A stretch of DNA of 64,000 nucleotides from positions 5,001 through 69,000 of the forward strand of contig JADDOH010008019.1 of assembly GCA_016648135.1 (NCBI GenBank). Reading direction: 5' to 3'. Each line of letters opens with the position of its first letter. The first letter of the stretch is position 1. The position numbers were made by a program, and so were the translations under genes. This document shows positions 11,870 through 22,205 of the stretch, one piece after another. Below the pieces are notes generated by a model, which saw nothing but the letters and a program-made list of their open reading frames with translations, did no database searches and was not told where the DNA came from. The stretch comes from Agrypnia vestita. Taxonomy: Eukaryota; Arthropoda; Insecta; Trichoptera; Phryganeidae.

Positions 11870-12175
11870 TCCGAATAATCGAGAAACAACTATTTCGTGT
11901 TGCGAATCACTCTTCAGTACACACGTTCCGTGCAAACGGTTCAGTGATTATTATTCACGGGCTCATGTGAGTAATAATTATTATTATTAACATTCGATTT
12001 ATTCGCATGTAATTAATTTTGTTCGAGTCCAATGGCGCAATAAAATTAAACAGTGGCGTGGCGCGGCGAATTCCCAAATCATTTCAAACGCTGTACGGCG
12101 TGAATAATAATTATTAATCGCGGATTACCAACTGCAGTTTCGAATTAGTAAAGTTAACACGAGATATTTATTATT
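11870..12175. promoter_or_regulatory. Possible conserved noncoding / enhancer-like element
   Basis: The block is not repetitive within the window and mixes GC-rich words with many TAAT/ATTA cores (GTAATTAATTTTG, AATAATAATTATTAATCG, GGATTA). Such homeodomain-site clusters are typical of developmental enhancers in insects. This is a compositional judgement only. Confidence 0.25.
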
Positions 12176-12221
12176 CACAATATTTGGTCACAATTGTACA
12201 TTGCGCACACACGTGTTATAG

Positions 12222-12930
12222 AGGGTGTAAGAGGCAGAGAACTTTATATTGTTAGAAAACACAGACAAATGTTTTTAAAATCTATAAAATTAGCTTTATT
12301 TGACAGATAATTTAACGGTTTTATATTTGAATATTATTTTAGGCATTGGCTGCCGTGGCTGACGAACACGTGGAAGTCGAATTTTCAACATTCTTCTCAG
12401 TAAATCAGGCTGTATTTTGGCAATTATGCTTCGATGCTTAGAATTATCGCTCAATTTTTTCTGATTTATCTGCATAAATGTGCGATTTTACATTTTTCCA
12501 AAGAAAACAATCTAATAGTGTCAAATCACACGAACGAGGTGGTCAGTTAACAGATATATTTCGTGACATTAATCGTTCGTCAAATGTTTCATTGAGTAAA
12601 TTGATTTTATGTGTGCTGTGTGGCATGGGGCGCCGTACTGCTAAAACCAAACGTTTGCGACATTAAGTCTTCCAATTGAGAAAGAAAAAGTTAGTAATCA
12701 TGTCCCTATACCACTCACCACTGACTATAACGTTCTTACCGTCAAAATTTTTGAAGACATATGGATCAATGACTCCGCCGGCCCATAAAGCGCATCAAAT
12801 GGTGACTTTTTTGGATGTAATGACTTTTTATTTGTGTATTATCATCACTCCAATGCGGAAATTCTGTTTATTGATACAGCCATTTAACCAAAAGTGTGCT
12901 TCATTACTGAACACATTAAGTTTGTGAAAA
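12222..12930 (-). pseudogene. IS630/Tc1-type transposase (FSDEAHFW / PPRSCDL family), dead
   Basis: The minus strand reads FSNEAHFWLNGCINKQNFRI (about 12890), then KVTI-stop-CALWAGGVIDPYVF, GAPCHTA and RLMSRNISVN-stop-PPRSCDLTLLDCFLW (12497-12543). These match the catalytic half of a widespread insect IS630/Tc1-like transposase with consensus FSDEAHFWLNG, FQQDGATCHTA and PPRSCDLTPLDYFLW. The first catalytic Asp is Asn, the second is Tyr (QYGAPCHTA), and there are several stops and frameshifts. The 3' end is probably near GAGGGTGTAAGAGGCAG at 12222. The N-terminal DNA-binding half is not recognisable. Confidence 0.8.
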
Positions 12931-12979
12931 TTAGATCTCCAGATTCGCCATGTACGCCCCCAATCATGGCAGCCGAACG

Positions 12980-13875
12980 CCAAAATTTATTTTCATATTA
13001 ATGCTTTAAAATTTTCTGTGAAATTAAGTGATTAATATGGATACTTAAAACAGTTTTCTGAAGTTCTCCGACTCTTTATTAATAAATTGTATAAACATTT
13101 GAGCATTTTTAAATGAAAACAAAATTTTCTCTGAAGTTACTATGAATAAAAAAAGTTTCAAGATATTTTAAACAAATTCTATACATTAATTTAAAAAGCA
13201 TATGAATCTCTATTGATTTTATTTTAATTTTTAATAATAAATAACTCCATTCGGACGAATTATTTGGGTCTATTAAATTTTTTTTTGCGGTATTTTAATG
13301 ACCGCGATTATATAGATGGGATATAAAAATGAGTGAATTTGAAAAATTCGTTTAAAAAATCAACATGTGGTACTGAAATAAAAATAAATTTAAATTGAAA
13401 TGAAAAGACTGGAAATTTTTTAAAATTAATATCATTCAAATATTCGCCTTCTCTATGCAAACTCAAATTTGTGAAATCTAGTTGGGACACTGCGCGACTG
13501 CGTGTGGGAAAGCTACCATTTTCTCCTAGACCATTGGTCTGCAACTGTAAAATCGTGGTTGATTTACTGGTGTAAAAGCAACTCTACCTCCTTGCGCGAT
13601 ATTAGTTTTCCATCAAACATCTCAGTTTTATTAAGATACGAAAAGAGAACAGTGTTTTAAATCTATAATCGCTCATAATTTGTATCAATAATACTATGTA
13701 GATTGAGGTCGTAGATTTAAATTCCTGTACTTATTCATACAATTTAGTTTATGCGGGTGAAATTTAAGATCTTTTGCCAAAATACGCTACAAACGTGCTC
13801 TTGATATGAAAAGCTCTACCGACCTTTCTAGATGAAAATCCAAGATCGCCTTGTACAAAAATCCTAACTGTTCTC
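12980..13875. other. AT-rich DNA without genes
   Basis: Nothing recognisable beyond a slightly GC-richer patch at 13490-13600. It could include the eroded 5' half of the transposon at 12.2-12.9 kb. Confidence 0.4.
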
Positions 13876-13879
13876 TCTG

Positions 13880-14058
13880 TTTTTTTTTAAATTAAATATA
13901 AATGCGAACAAAAAATACGTGTTTATATTCTAACTATTTTCAAACTAAACTAAACTCTTGTGCTATGAAAATAGAACTAATTTGCTGGGCTGGAGTGAGG
14001 TTCGAATCCGCGACCTTTGGATCACGAGGCAAGAGTCCTAACCACAAAAAAGCTACTC
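13880..14058 (-). mobile_element. tRNA-derived SINE, family A, copy 1
   Basis: Read on the minus strand the right end has a tRNA-like head (GTTAGGACTCTTGCCTCGTG and GGATTCGAACCTC, matching a D-arm/A-box and a T-arm/B-box), followed by a body with CTATTTTCATAGCACAAG and CACGTATTTTTTGTTCGCAT, and an A/T-rich tail at the left. Related copies lie at 18.7, 44.6, 46.4 and 49.7 kb, all in the same orientation. It is noncoding; RNA polymerase III transcription is inferred from the boxes. Confidence 0.75.
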
Positions 14059-14059
14059 A

Positions 14060-14574
14060 AATGCCTGTATCGACATTGGGCGTAACGCAGGCTTCTGATC
14101 AAGTGTGGAACTGGTAGCTTCAAACTTTTTCAGCAATGCTTATCAATATTATTTTGAGCAATCAAACTTATCATACTTTCATAAGGATACTGATTTAGGT
14201 CATGAACTCAAGGTGAACCGCGCAACAGTGCACGAATCGCATTTTTTCTAAAAATTCTTCACACCAAAAGTATGCCGCTAAGCTATGAAACGCTCCATCT
14301 CTACTGAATTTCCAAAACTCAAGCTACCAATCACCACCACCCGCGTATCTTTACACTTTGTTGATTTTGATCATTTGACGATGTATTAATATATAAAATT
14401 GGTAATACTATTATTTTAAAAGTAAGAAGAACACAATTTTTTACACACTCTAAACATAAGTCTACATATTGCATTTTATGTCACCAACGCTACGCTAGAT
14501 GGTTATTCTCTCTATATGTAATTTTTAATAGAATATTTACGTGTAACTTAATAAATACGTACTTTATAATTTGC
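14060..14574. other. Unrecognised AT-rich DNA
   Basis: No gene or repeat that I can support, apart from the start of a small hairpin at 14575. Confidence 0.4.
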
Positions 14575-14626
14575 TTTAGGATAATAAAACGATGTTCTTA
14601 TAATAACGTCGTTATACTATCCTAAG
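14575..14626. repeat. Imperfect 22-bp hairpin
   Basis: Arms 14575-14596 and 14605-14626 (TTTAGGATAATAAAACGATG versus CTTAGGATAGTATAACGACG on the opposite strand) pair at about 18 of 22 positions around an 8-nt loop. It could be a minimal MITE or a transcribed hairpin. Confidence 0.55.
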
Positions 14627-14867
14627 ATAAAATATTCTTCTGCTGCATATTCTCGTATCTAATTTTTCTGATTTTCTGTCGAAAATTCCACACGCAGGTG
14701 CTTTCAATTTATTTTACTGTTTGAATATAATGTGCACTAAATCATTTGGCTTATCATATCAAACGCTGGTTCACTTCACTTGTCACTTTTACCTTTGGCC
14801 TTCGCCAAGCATTAAAACAAAATAATGCGAAGAAATAACGTGTCCCACCTTTATAATAAACCATAAT

Positions 14868-14907
14868 TTCATGAATGCTTTGGAGTATTCTGGGATATTC
14901 TAGACCA
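14868..14907. promoter_or_regulatory. Heat-shock-element-like array, 8 pentamers
   Basis: The sequence divides without gaps into TTCat GAAtg CTTtg GAGta TTCtg GGAta TTCta GACca: eight alternating TTC-type and GAA-type pentamers, four exact. Heat-shock factor binds alternating nGAAn units, three or more being a good site. No gene follows closely; the mariner insertion begins 158 bp downstream. Confidence 0.5.
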
Positions 14908-15064
14908 TAACTATTTTCCAATTCGTTCCACACGTTATATATTTTTTATTTCTAGTATTCATCTCGTAACAACATGTAGAAAAGCTCCTTAACCCTGTTA
15001 ATTTCTCTGTATTTCAAAGCTCATCTGCAAATAGAATTCTATGAATCCGGAACAGGCGCTAATA

Positions 15065-15093
15065 TTAGGTCCTTACATATGAAATTGGCGTTT
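15065..15093 (+). repeat. Mariner left inverted repeat
   Basis: 29 bp, identical to the reverse complement of the right end, adjacent to the TA target site. Confidence 0.95.
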
Positions 15094-15252
15094 TGCCGTA
15101 CTGGCAAATTTGATCACAAATATCTTCTCTTTGGATAGGAATTCCAAATCCAAATTTATACAGCTATTTACTCATGTATTTGTGTTTTGAAAATTATAAT
15201 TCATTTGTTTTTTCCTCAATTGTTTTCTTCTTTGCGTCACTCAGTTTACAAA

Positions 15253-16269
15253 ATGAAAAACTTGAAATATCGCGTTATTTACGACTACGAGTTCCACCGT
15301 GGCACCAGTGCTGCAGAAACGGGTCGAAGGATTAATGATGTGTATGGCGACGGTGCCGCAAAAGAAAACACAGTGCGTTTTTGGTTCCAACGTTTTCGTT
15401 CTGGAAATTTCGACCTGCAGAACAAGCCCCGTGGACGGCCGGAGACCAAAGTTGATAATGAAGATTTGAAGGCTATTGTGGAAGCGGATCCATCGCAAAC
15501 CACATCCGAGTTAGCTGCAGGCTGCGGTGTTAGTGATAAAACTGTTTTAATCCACTTGAAGCAAATTGGTAAGGTGAAAAAGCTTGAAAGGTGGGTACCT
15601 CACGAATGAGTGAAGCAAATCAACAAACGCGCGTTGACTGCTGCGTTGCATTACTCAACCGGCACAATAATGAAGGGATTTTAAATCGAATCTTTACCTG
15701 TGATGAAAAGTGGATCCTGTACGATAATCGGAAGCGCTCATCACAATGGCTGAACCCTGCCGAACCAGCCAAACCATGCCCCAAGCGAAAATTGACTCCA
15801 AAAAAGTTACTTGTGAGCGTTTGGTGGACTAGTGCTGGTGTCGTTCACTACAGCTTTCTTAAATCTGGCCAGACGATTACGGCAGATGTCTATTGTCAGC
15901 ACTGCAAACCATGATGGAAAAGCTAGCTGCTAAACAACCGAGGCTGGTTAATCGCTCTAGGCCACTGCTGCTTCATGATAACGCTAGACCACACACTGCA
16001 CAACAGACGGCTACCAAATTAGAGGAGCTTCAATTGGAATGTCTAAGACATCCACCGTACTCTCCGGACTTTGCCCCAACAGATTACCATTTTTTTCGAA
16101 ATTTGGATAACTTCTTGCAAAAGAAAAAATTCAACTCCGATGGGGCAGTCCAAACCGCCTTCAAAGTTTTATTGATTCCCGTCCGAATGGTTTTTTTAGT
16201 AAAGGGATCAATGAACTACCTATGAGATGGCAAAAGTGCATAGATAGCAATGGTACATACTTTGATTAA
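15253..16269 (+). pseudogene. Mariner transposase (DD34D), three frameshifts
   Basis: The start ATG at 15253 begins MKNLKYRVIYDYEF, the usual mariner N terminus, followed by a helix-turn-helix region with WFQRFRSG and the linker motif WVPHE. The catalytic Asp codons are intact: TCDEKW (15702-15704), LLHDNARPH (15977-15979) and the final Asp in APTDYHFF (16082-16084). Exactly 34 residues separate the second and third, which defines mariners. The frame changes near 15605, 15900 and 16168, each by one lost base, and ends at TAA 16267-16269. Apart from these shifts the frame is open, giving close to the usual 340-345 residues. It encodes cut-and-paste transposase acting in the nucleus; no functional full-length protein is expected. 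Confidence 0.93.
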
Positions 16270-16318
16270 ATAAATATACTATAATAAAAAAAAATCGGCT
16301 TTATGTTCCTCCCATACT

Positions 16319-16347
16319 AAACGCCAATTTCATATGTAAGGACCTAA
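16319..16347 (-). repeat. Mariner right inverted repeat
   Basis: 29 bp, exact reverse complement of the left end. The next two bases are the TA duplication. Confidence 0.95.
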
Positions 16348-16349
16348 TA

Positions 16350-17860
16350 TTAAGGACTTCAAGATTCAAGATTTCAACCTTAAAGATTTCATGATTCTTA
16401 TATAAAGTGAATTATTCTGATTTGTTTGATGTGAACATCATAGGTTTCATCTTGGTTTAAGAATAATTAAATATTTGTGCATATTGAAATATGCTGAAAT
16501 GAATGAAAATAGCATACCTATCTTGTTTTGGTTTATAAAATAACATTTTTTTCATCAACGAAAATCGTGCCTGAATCTTTGCATCCACATAAAATCATTT
16601 TTAAAAATCGGCTCACATTTTTTGAGAATCGAATGGAAAATTCATTGAATTGTACAATATGGAATTCGCTAGCTCGCTATTTAATTTTGAATACTTAACA
16701 CGGTTATGTTGGATGTGAAAATTTACCTTTGCATTCACCGGGTAAACACGAAAATTCCCCAACGGAAGTGGAATGAGGAAAGTTTACTTATTACGAGAAA
16801 TCTTATACGGCTGGCTTCACAAAAAGAAAGGTAATTTTTTTTCAAGAAAAGCTCAAAGAAAATCAGTGAAAAAGAATTCTTTATTTATTTTTAAAAGAAT
16901 TATTATTTGATAAAACTTGTTTTGCCAAAATATAAAGTATTCTCATGTACAAAAATAAGTAAATTAGTCTTATTTTTTTGTTTACATCTATGAAAGCGTT
17001 TTTTAGAATCGTTTGGAAAATTATTATCTTTTATATATGTACCTACTTATTTATAGAGCATATCAATCTTTCGATGGGCAATTTACTTTTAAATACTATT
17101 CATTTAACATATATATTCATTTTAGAAATAAGCATGTCAGTTCATTACGCAGTGGCAATGTAGAAACAATAAAAAGGACTGAAATGTTTGTTTTCATTTT
17201 TAATTCATATAATATTATTCTCCCTTTTATGATGCATGTATTTAGTTCAATGGTTTATAAATTCTTACATAAAAAACATAATTCTCTATCATAATGTCTC
17301 AAATAATTATGACTTATAATAGAATAATGAAGCATAAAATGGAAAAAATAGTATTCTCTTAATTAAAAATGTTCGTCACTAACGATACCATGATACTACA
17401 GTTTGCTAGATGGCACTGATCTCACAACTTAAACTTGCGGCCGAAATATGTAGTGAAATTACATAATTTCAGATATATAAAAACTAAGGATTAATATAAT
17501 TATGCTTAACTTGTCATTGAAAGTCACGATCTCTTGAAAATTTACGTAAAGAGAAAAATCTACGCATGGGCAGCCCTTTATCTTAATTGAAAATAAATCC
17601 AGATTTAATGAAGATATAATGTAAATTAACATAAAAAAATGAAAAATAAATACATGGAAGTTGAATAACTAATTAAGAATTTATGTGACAATATATTCAA
17701 AGGGATTTGGCTATGTTTATAATGAGCAATAAACTATGGGAATACTTTTTGTAAAATGATGACCTATGAAATGTTGTCACAAAAATTTGTTCTTATTTAT
17801 TAATTGGATTTTATTTGTTTCTAATCTTGTTCAGAATAATATGGCGACGTCAATATTCAC
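16350..17860. other. AT-rich DNA without genes
   Basis: Frames at 16978-17294 are short, low-complexity and unlike any family. No repeat boundary is seen. Confidence 0.45.
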
Positions 17861-17872
17861 CTTTATTTTAGC

Positions 17873-18300
17873 TCACATAACTACACAGCACTGCACGAGA
17901 TGTCCTCTCCATGAATATCTGTAGCCGTTGCTAAGATAAATCATTTTTACAAAGAGTTCTCGCAATACGCATCTCAAAGCAGAACGTTCTCTGAAATACG
18001 GGACCTTTGAATATTCTTTATCATTAGCGTCATTATTGTGAAATCCGAATTTTAGATCTCGTTCTGACTCGGCGGCACAAGAGCGGAGCCGGCTCACGGT
18101 CCCCTTTGTCGCTTTCATCCCTTTCAATGGACCTGACACTTCTGTTGTCTGCCTGATAATCCCGCTATTGATACCCGCCGGATGGGGCGTGACCTCGTTG
18201 TCGGGGAAGATCTAGAAAGGGGGATCTGGCTCCAGGAAATACCTGCGGCGCGCGGGAGCACCTGGGACGATTTATGATTCAGACAATTAGGAACCATTGT
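17873..18300. other. Complex, GC-richer block; possible conserved noncoding DNA
   Basis: From about 17.88 to 18.30 kb the sequence is much less AT-rich than its surroundings and is not repeated in the window. A minus-strand frame of 88 codons (17873-18139) resembles no known protein. The 18060-18190 part has the mixed-complexity look of conserved noncoding DNA. A decayed exon or transposon is equally possible. Confidence 0.25.
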
Positions 18301-18700
18301 TTTATTAACTATTCAACCGCGTCACGGGATTTATAACCGAGTATTTCTTATGTTGCACCCGATTACATTTCCAACACAAAGTCTGTCAGCCACAACAGGT
18401 TATAATCAATATTTGACCCACTTATTCAGGATGAAAATACAATACACATTCATTAATTTTATAGTGTGACTATTATTTTTTCTTATTTAGAACATAAATA
18501 CATGAGACACCTGTCGGTTTTTATTATTATTATTGTGATATTTGAGTTTTGAGGTTAGTAACATTCAGAATATAAGCATTTGATTTACTTAATGTGACAA
18601 AGATATAAGAGCAAAAAAAAAATATATTTAAAATTTTATATTTAAAATATCAAAAATATTGGTGAATTTCTACAGAATATTGTAATTTAGTCGCCAACCT

Positions 18701-18879
18701 TCGATAGAAATTCGAACACGGAATACATGTTACATCACTATTCTTACAAATTTCAAATTAGACTAAACGCTTGTTCTATAAAAAAAATTCTAACTTGTTG
18801 GTATCCTGGAATGGGGCATAAACCAATTATCACTAGATTCCTAGGCAATGGTCATAACCATTGGACCTACAAGCTATTC
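18701..18879 (-). mobile_element. tRNA-derived SINE, family A, diverged copy
   Basis: Shares CGAACACGGAATAC, ACTAAACGCTTGT and the terminal ACAAGCTA with the 44.6 kb copy, but the tRNA-like head has diverged and the B-box is no longer recognisable. Same orientation as the other copies. It is the oldest-looking member. Confidence 0.6.
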
Positions 18880-18884
18880 AAAGT

Positions 18885-20295
18885 AGAAGTCTTTTTAAAC
18901 ATTTTGTGTGCGTTTAATTTTTTTGTACACGCTCATTGTCATTATCTTCATCCCCTTGTCTCAGTAGGATCGGGAGCCCAAAGACTCGACAAAGTGCTCT
19001 GTACATGTTGTGTTGCCAAATTGCATTCGCGCGCACACTCTTTCAGCTCGTAGGGAACACTGATTACATTTGGGTAGATTTCGTAAGAAGTACTTCGTAT
19101 TGAAGAGGGTGTCACACTTTCTTCAATCATGACCAAGAAACCTGAAAACCACCCTCAGTTTTTCAGAAAAGTTTGATAATAATCTGATAAGAAATGCTGG
19201 GGTGACGTTCCCAAAATTAAAATCCGTTATATTCGGAATATACAGATAAACTTTTTAACGGAGGAAGGTTTGGCGTTTCTTGATCACAATCAAAGAAAGT
19301 GCAATGAAATTTTTCGGAAGCTGATGAAAACTTCAGCAGTAGGTAGTCTTTTTATTGAAATGTACATAAAATGAGTAGTACTAGCTTCCGGTTGCCTCAC
19401 CATTGACGTACGATGCTTGGATTGACATTTGATAAATCTTAATATAGACTTTCATTCAATTTATTTAAAAAACGTATTTTTTTCGGAACAAGGAAATTAC
19501 TTTTTCTGTTATTATTTTAATTTCATCTGAGACCAGTACGACGATAATCACGACGAATTTTTTAAGAATCTATATTATGATTGCGCTAGACCTGCCATAT
19601 AGTATTGAGATTGTTTACGTTGCCAGCTTAAAAAAACAAATCGTTTAAAGTAACGAGAAATACAGATTGTTTTAAAATGTATGCACTTAAAATATTATCT
19701 ACTGACTATTTATTAAAATATGTATTTAATATTTATACACATTTACTTATTTATAATATACATTAGGGTGCTTAAAAATGTTTTTTTTTCTATGAGGCAC
19801 CCTTTCATATGCTCAAAAACTTACTCAGAATTTTTTTTACAGATTTTTGAAGGAAATTTTAGGGGAAATGAGTGATTTTAAATTGAAATTGATCCATCCT
19901 ATTTATTTATATAAAGCGTACGTAAAGTAAAGTGTATTAAATAATATAGGTTTATGTAATATAAATAATTATTTACTGAAAGATACTAGTCAAATTCGAT
20001 TAACATTTATAATTTCTCAATGTTTTCAATAATTATGTAAAATCAGTAATAATATGTCATGTTCCTGCTAGGTTTACCGGGCAATATATAACTTTTCATT
20101 GCCAGCCTGTAAATACAAAGTATATATGAATTATTATTGTTATATCGTTGATAAATAGATAACATAGGCATAATCGTTGAAAAATAGAAAACACAGGCAT
20201 AATAAGGAATATGCTCATCTGTCAGATATATTTTCACAAGATTTACATAATTACAAATGTTCATTGATTGGAAATTTTCTTCCAACAATTTAATA
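18885..20295. other. Unrecognised DNA
   Basis: A moderately complex patch lies at 18.94-19.35 kb (frames at 18727-19136 have no recognisable product); the rest is AT-rich. A CACCCT-type sequence near 19.79 kb resembles terminal sequences of some DNA transposons but has no partner. Confidence 0.35.
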
Positions 20296-20301
20296 TTTTT
20301 T

Positions 20302-20734
20302 TATATTAAAGGAAACACATTCTTATTGTGAAGTTGCAATTTAAGAACAAAGTTCTGTGAATTACTAAATAATTTTTATTAGTCAACTAGAAAAGATATA
20401 CAGAAAAAATCAAATTAACGAAAAAATATTTTTAATCCCGCCGGGACTCGAACCACGGACCTCCAATTCTAACCGGGAATGGTGCGTTATCCAATTTCGC
20501 CACGGCACTCTGGTAAGTTAACGAAAATTTTTCAACCTTACATGTATTCTCTTTTTAATTGATTAACATTTTTATTCCATTTTAAAAGCAATCCACTTTT
20601 TAAAATGCAATAGTCACGAATACCTTCGCGTATCTACCGCTAGAGGACCCCAGAAATTAATTTATTTCATTTTAATTTTTGGAAACATTTGATATAACAT
20701 ATATATATATATATTAAAGGAAACACATTCTTAT
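20302..20734. repeat. 25-bp perfect direct repeat bracketing a SINE
   Basis: The 25-nt sequence at 20302-20326, which begins TATATTAAAGGAAACACATT, recurs exactly at 20710-20734. The interval holds the minus-strand SINE; the plus-strand SINE begins at the base after the second copy. This looks like a long target duplication or a template-switch product. Confidence 0.75.
20352..20513 (-). mobile_element. tRNA-Arg-like SINE, family B, full head
   Basis: On the minus strand the head reads GTGGCGAAATTGGATAACGC (A-box region, close to insect tRNA-Arg GTGGCGCAATGGATAACGC) and GTGGTTCGAGTCCCGGC (B-box), then a body with TCGTTAATTTGATTTTTTCTG and an A/T-rich end near 20352. It is a pseudo-tRNA retroposon, not a tRNA: the acceptor stem and anticodon arm do not pair properly. 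Confidence 0.7.
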
Positions 20735-20870
20735 AATTGCCATTCCCGGTTAGAATTGGAGGTCCGTGCTTCGAGTCCCGGTGACAGTTAAAATATGTTT
20801 TCGTTAATTTGATTTTTTCTGTGTGTCTTTTCTAATTGATTAATAAAAATTGTTTAATATTTAAAAAAAA
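20735..20870 (+). mobile_element. tRNA-Arg-like SINE, family B, head-truncated copy
   Basis: Starts inside the tRNA-like head (CCATTCCCGGTTAGAATTGG), continues through CTTCGAGTCCCGGT and the same body, and ends in an A-rich run near 20870. It is inverted relative to the 20.35-20.51 kb copy, so a transcript through both could fold into a roughly 120-bp hairpin. Confidence 0.7.
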
Positions 20871-20874
20871 AAAT

Positions 20875-21405
20875 TTTCTTTTAAATACATTTTTTATCAG
20901 TAAATATAGCGACAGTTTTTTTGCAATGGTATTTCTCTTCTACAAGAGTAATACAACTCGTGAGTAGTGTGTAGTAGTAGAGTATCATTATAATGTATTA
21001 AATAGTAAGTAGTACATAAATGTATATAAGAAGAGAGAAATAATTAATATGCGATAATTGTAATGCATTTATGTGGGACAACAATTAAAAAACTAATATT
21101 TATTTATAATTTACATTTTTAACTTGATCTTCAACTATTCGTAGGGCTGTCTTATATTTTTCTGTACAGAGTACTTTTATTTTTCATAGTTTTATTAAGA
21201 TAACTTTTTTTCTTCCTATATAAGTTTCTCATGGTCAGCAATTGAGTGATTATTAGAATCCACTTATATGACAAACTTTGTAAAAATAAAAACAAATAGC
21301 TACAATTTTTTTTCTATTTCTTAAACTTTTTGTGTATATTCTTACTGTAGTATTACATGTAGATATACTGTTTAATTTTTACTGTTTATTATATAGAGAA
21401 TATAA
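20875..21405. other. AT-rich spacer
   Basis: No gene or recognisable repeat; low-complexity A/T sequence between the SINE pair and a MITE. Confidence 0.4.
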
Positions 21406-21408
21406 ATA

Positions 21409-21630
21409 CAAAAGAGCGTAAGTGATTATTTTGAACTTTACAGGAGAGCAAAATAAAGTTCTGTTAATCTGATTTGTCAATGTTTCTTTTATTATTACAC
21501 GATTTTCATATTTGTTAATCCAAAACGTATAAAAATCGTTTAATAAAAAAAGAAATATTGACGGAATCAGATTGAAAAAACTTTATTTTGCTTTCCTATA
21601 AAGTTCGAAATAATCGCTTACGCCCTTTTG
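21409..21630. mobile_element. Palindromic MITE, about 220 bp
   Basis: The left half (CAAAAGAGCGTAAGTGATTA, GAACTTTACAGG, GCAAAATAAAGTT, AATCTGATT) is mirrored by the right half (CAAAAGGGCGTAAGCGATTA, GAACTTTATAGG, GCAAAATAAAGTT, AATCTGATT on the minus strand). Arms are about 95 bp, identity about 85 percent, with a short central loop. No coding sequence. No clear target duplication, so the superfamily is unassigned. Confidence 0.75.
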
Positions 21631-21809
21631 GCTTTCTACCCTCGATATCATATATTCTGTTAACCAATGTTTTCTTCCCTTTCATTGTAAATTTATTATT
21701 GGAATTATACTTTTTTTTTCTTTGGATAATTTATTTATTGTAACGAAAGCCACGCATGCAGCATGTAGCGGAACATGTAGCGAAAATGCGATATCAGAAC
21801 TAACGGGGT

Positions 21810-22205
21810 AATATTGCATTCTTGTCGGCTGTCAAATTCTGTTTACATGCGAGTACACGAATGTTTCGATAGTTTTTTAAGAAAGTTTGTATTAGTCACG
21901 TTGTCAAAAACGATTAAAAGTGATATTCGAGAAATTATTTACTGTAAAAACGACTTAATTGTAGGACGTTTGTTTTCAAAACAAAAAAACATTAATTTAC
22001 TGGAAATTCAATGGGGCTGTCAAAGTTTCAAAACTTTTGAATACGGAACCGTTTTTGGTCGAACACGATAAAATATGATAGACTTTTTTGTACAAGTTTT
22101 TTAAAAAGAAACAACTGCTCATTTACGAGGCCACGTTGAATTCTCGTCAGCTGTCAGAATGTGTCTAGATGCGAGTTCACGATTTTTTAAAGGAAGTTTT
22201 TGTTT
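21810..22205. repeat. Diverged tandem duplication, period about 320 bp
   Basis: ATTGCATTCTTGTCGGCTGTC...ACATGCGAGTACACGA (from 21814) and GTTGAATTCTCGTCAGCTGTC...AGATGCGAGTTCACGA (from about 22135) are homologous. The 85-codon frame at 21814-22071 lies in the first unit but shows no family motif. Confidence 0.5.

Larger units (their letters stand above)
15065..16347 (+). mobile_element. Complete mariner transposon, 1283 bp
   Basis: Perfect 29-bp terminal inverted repeats (15065-15093 and 16319-16347, beginning TTAGGTCCTTACATATG) are flanked by the TA target duplication at 15063-15064 and 16348-16349. One transposase gene fills the interior. The length matches the typical 1.3 kb of mariners. 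The transposase is broken by frameshifts, so this copy is non-autonomous but has ends that an active relative could mobilise. Confidence 0.95.

Noticed and set aside
20352..20513. A functional tRNA-Arg gene
   Set aside because: A and B boxes are present but the acceptor and anticodon stems do not pair, and a second truncated copy with the same body shows it is a SINE.
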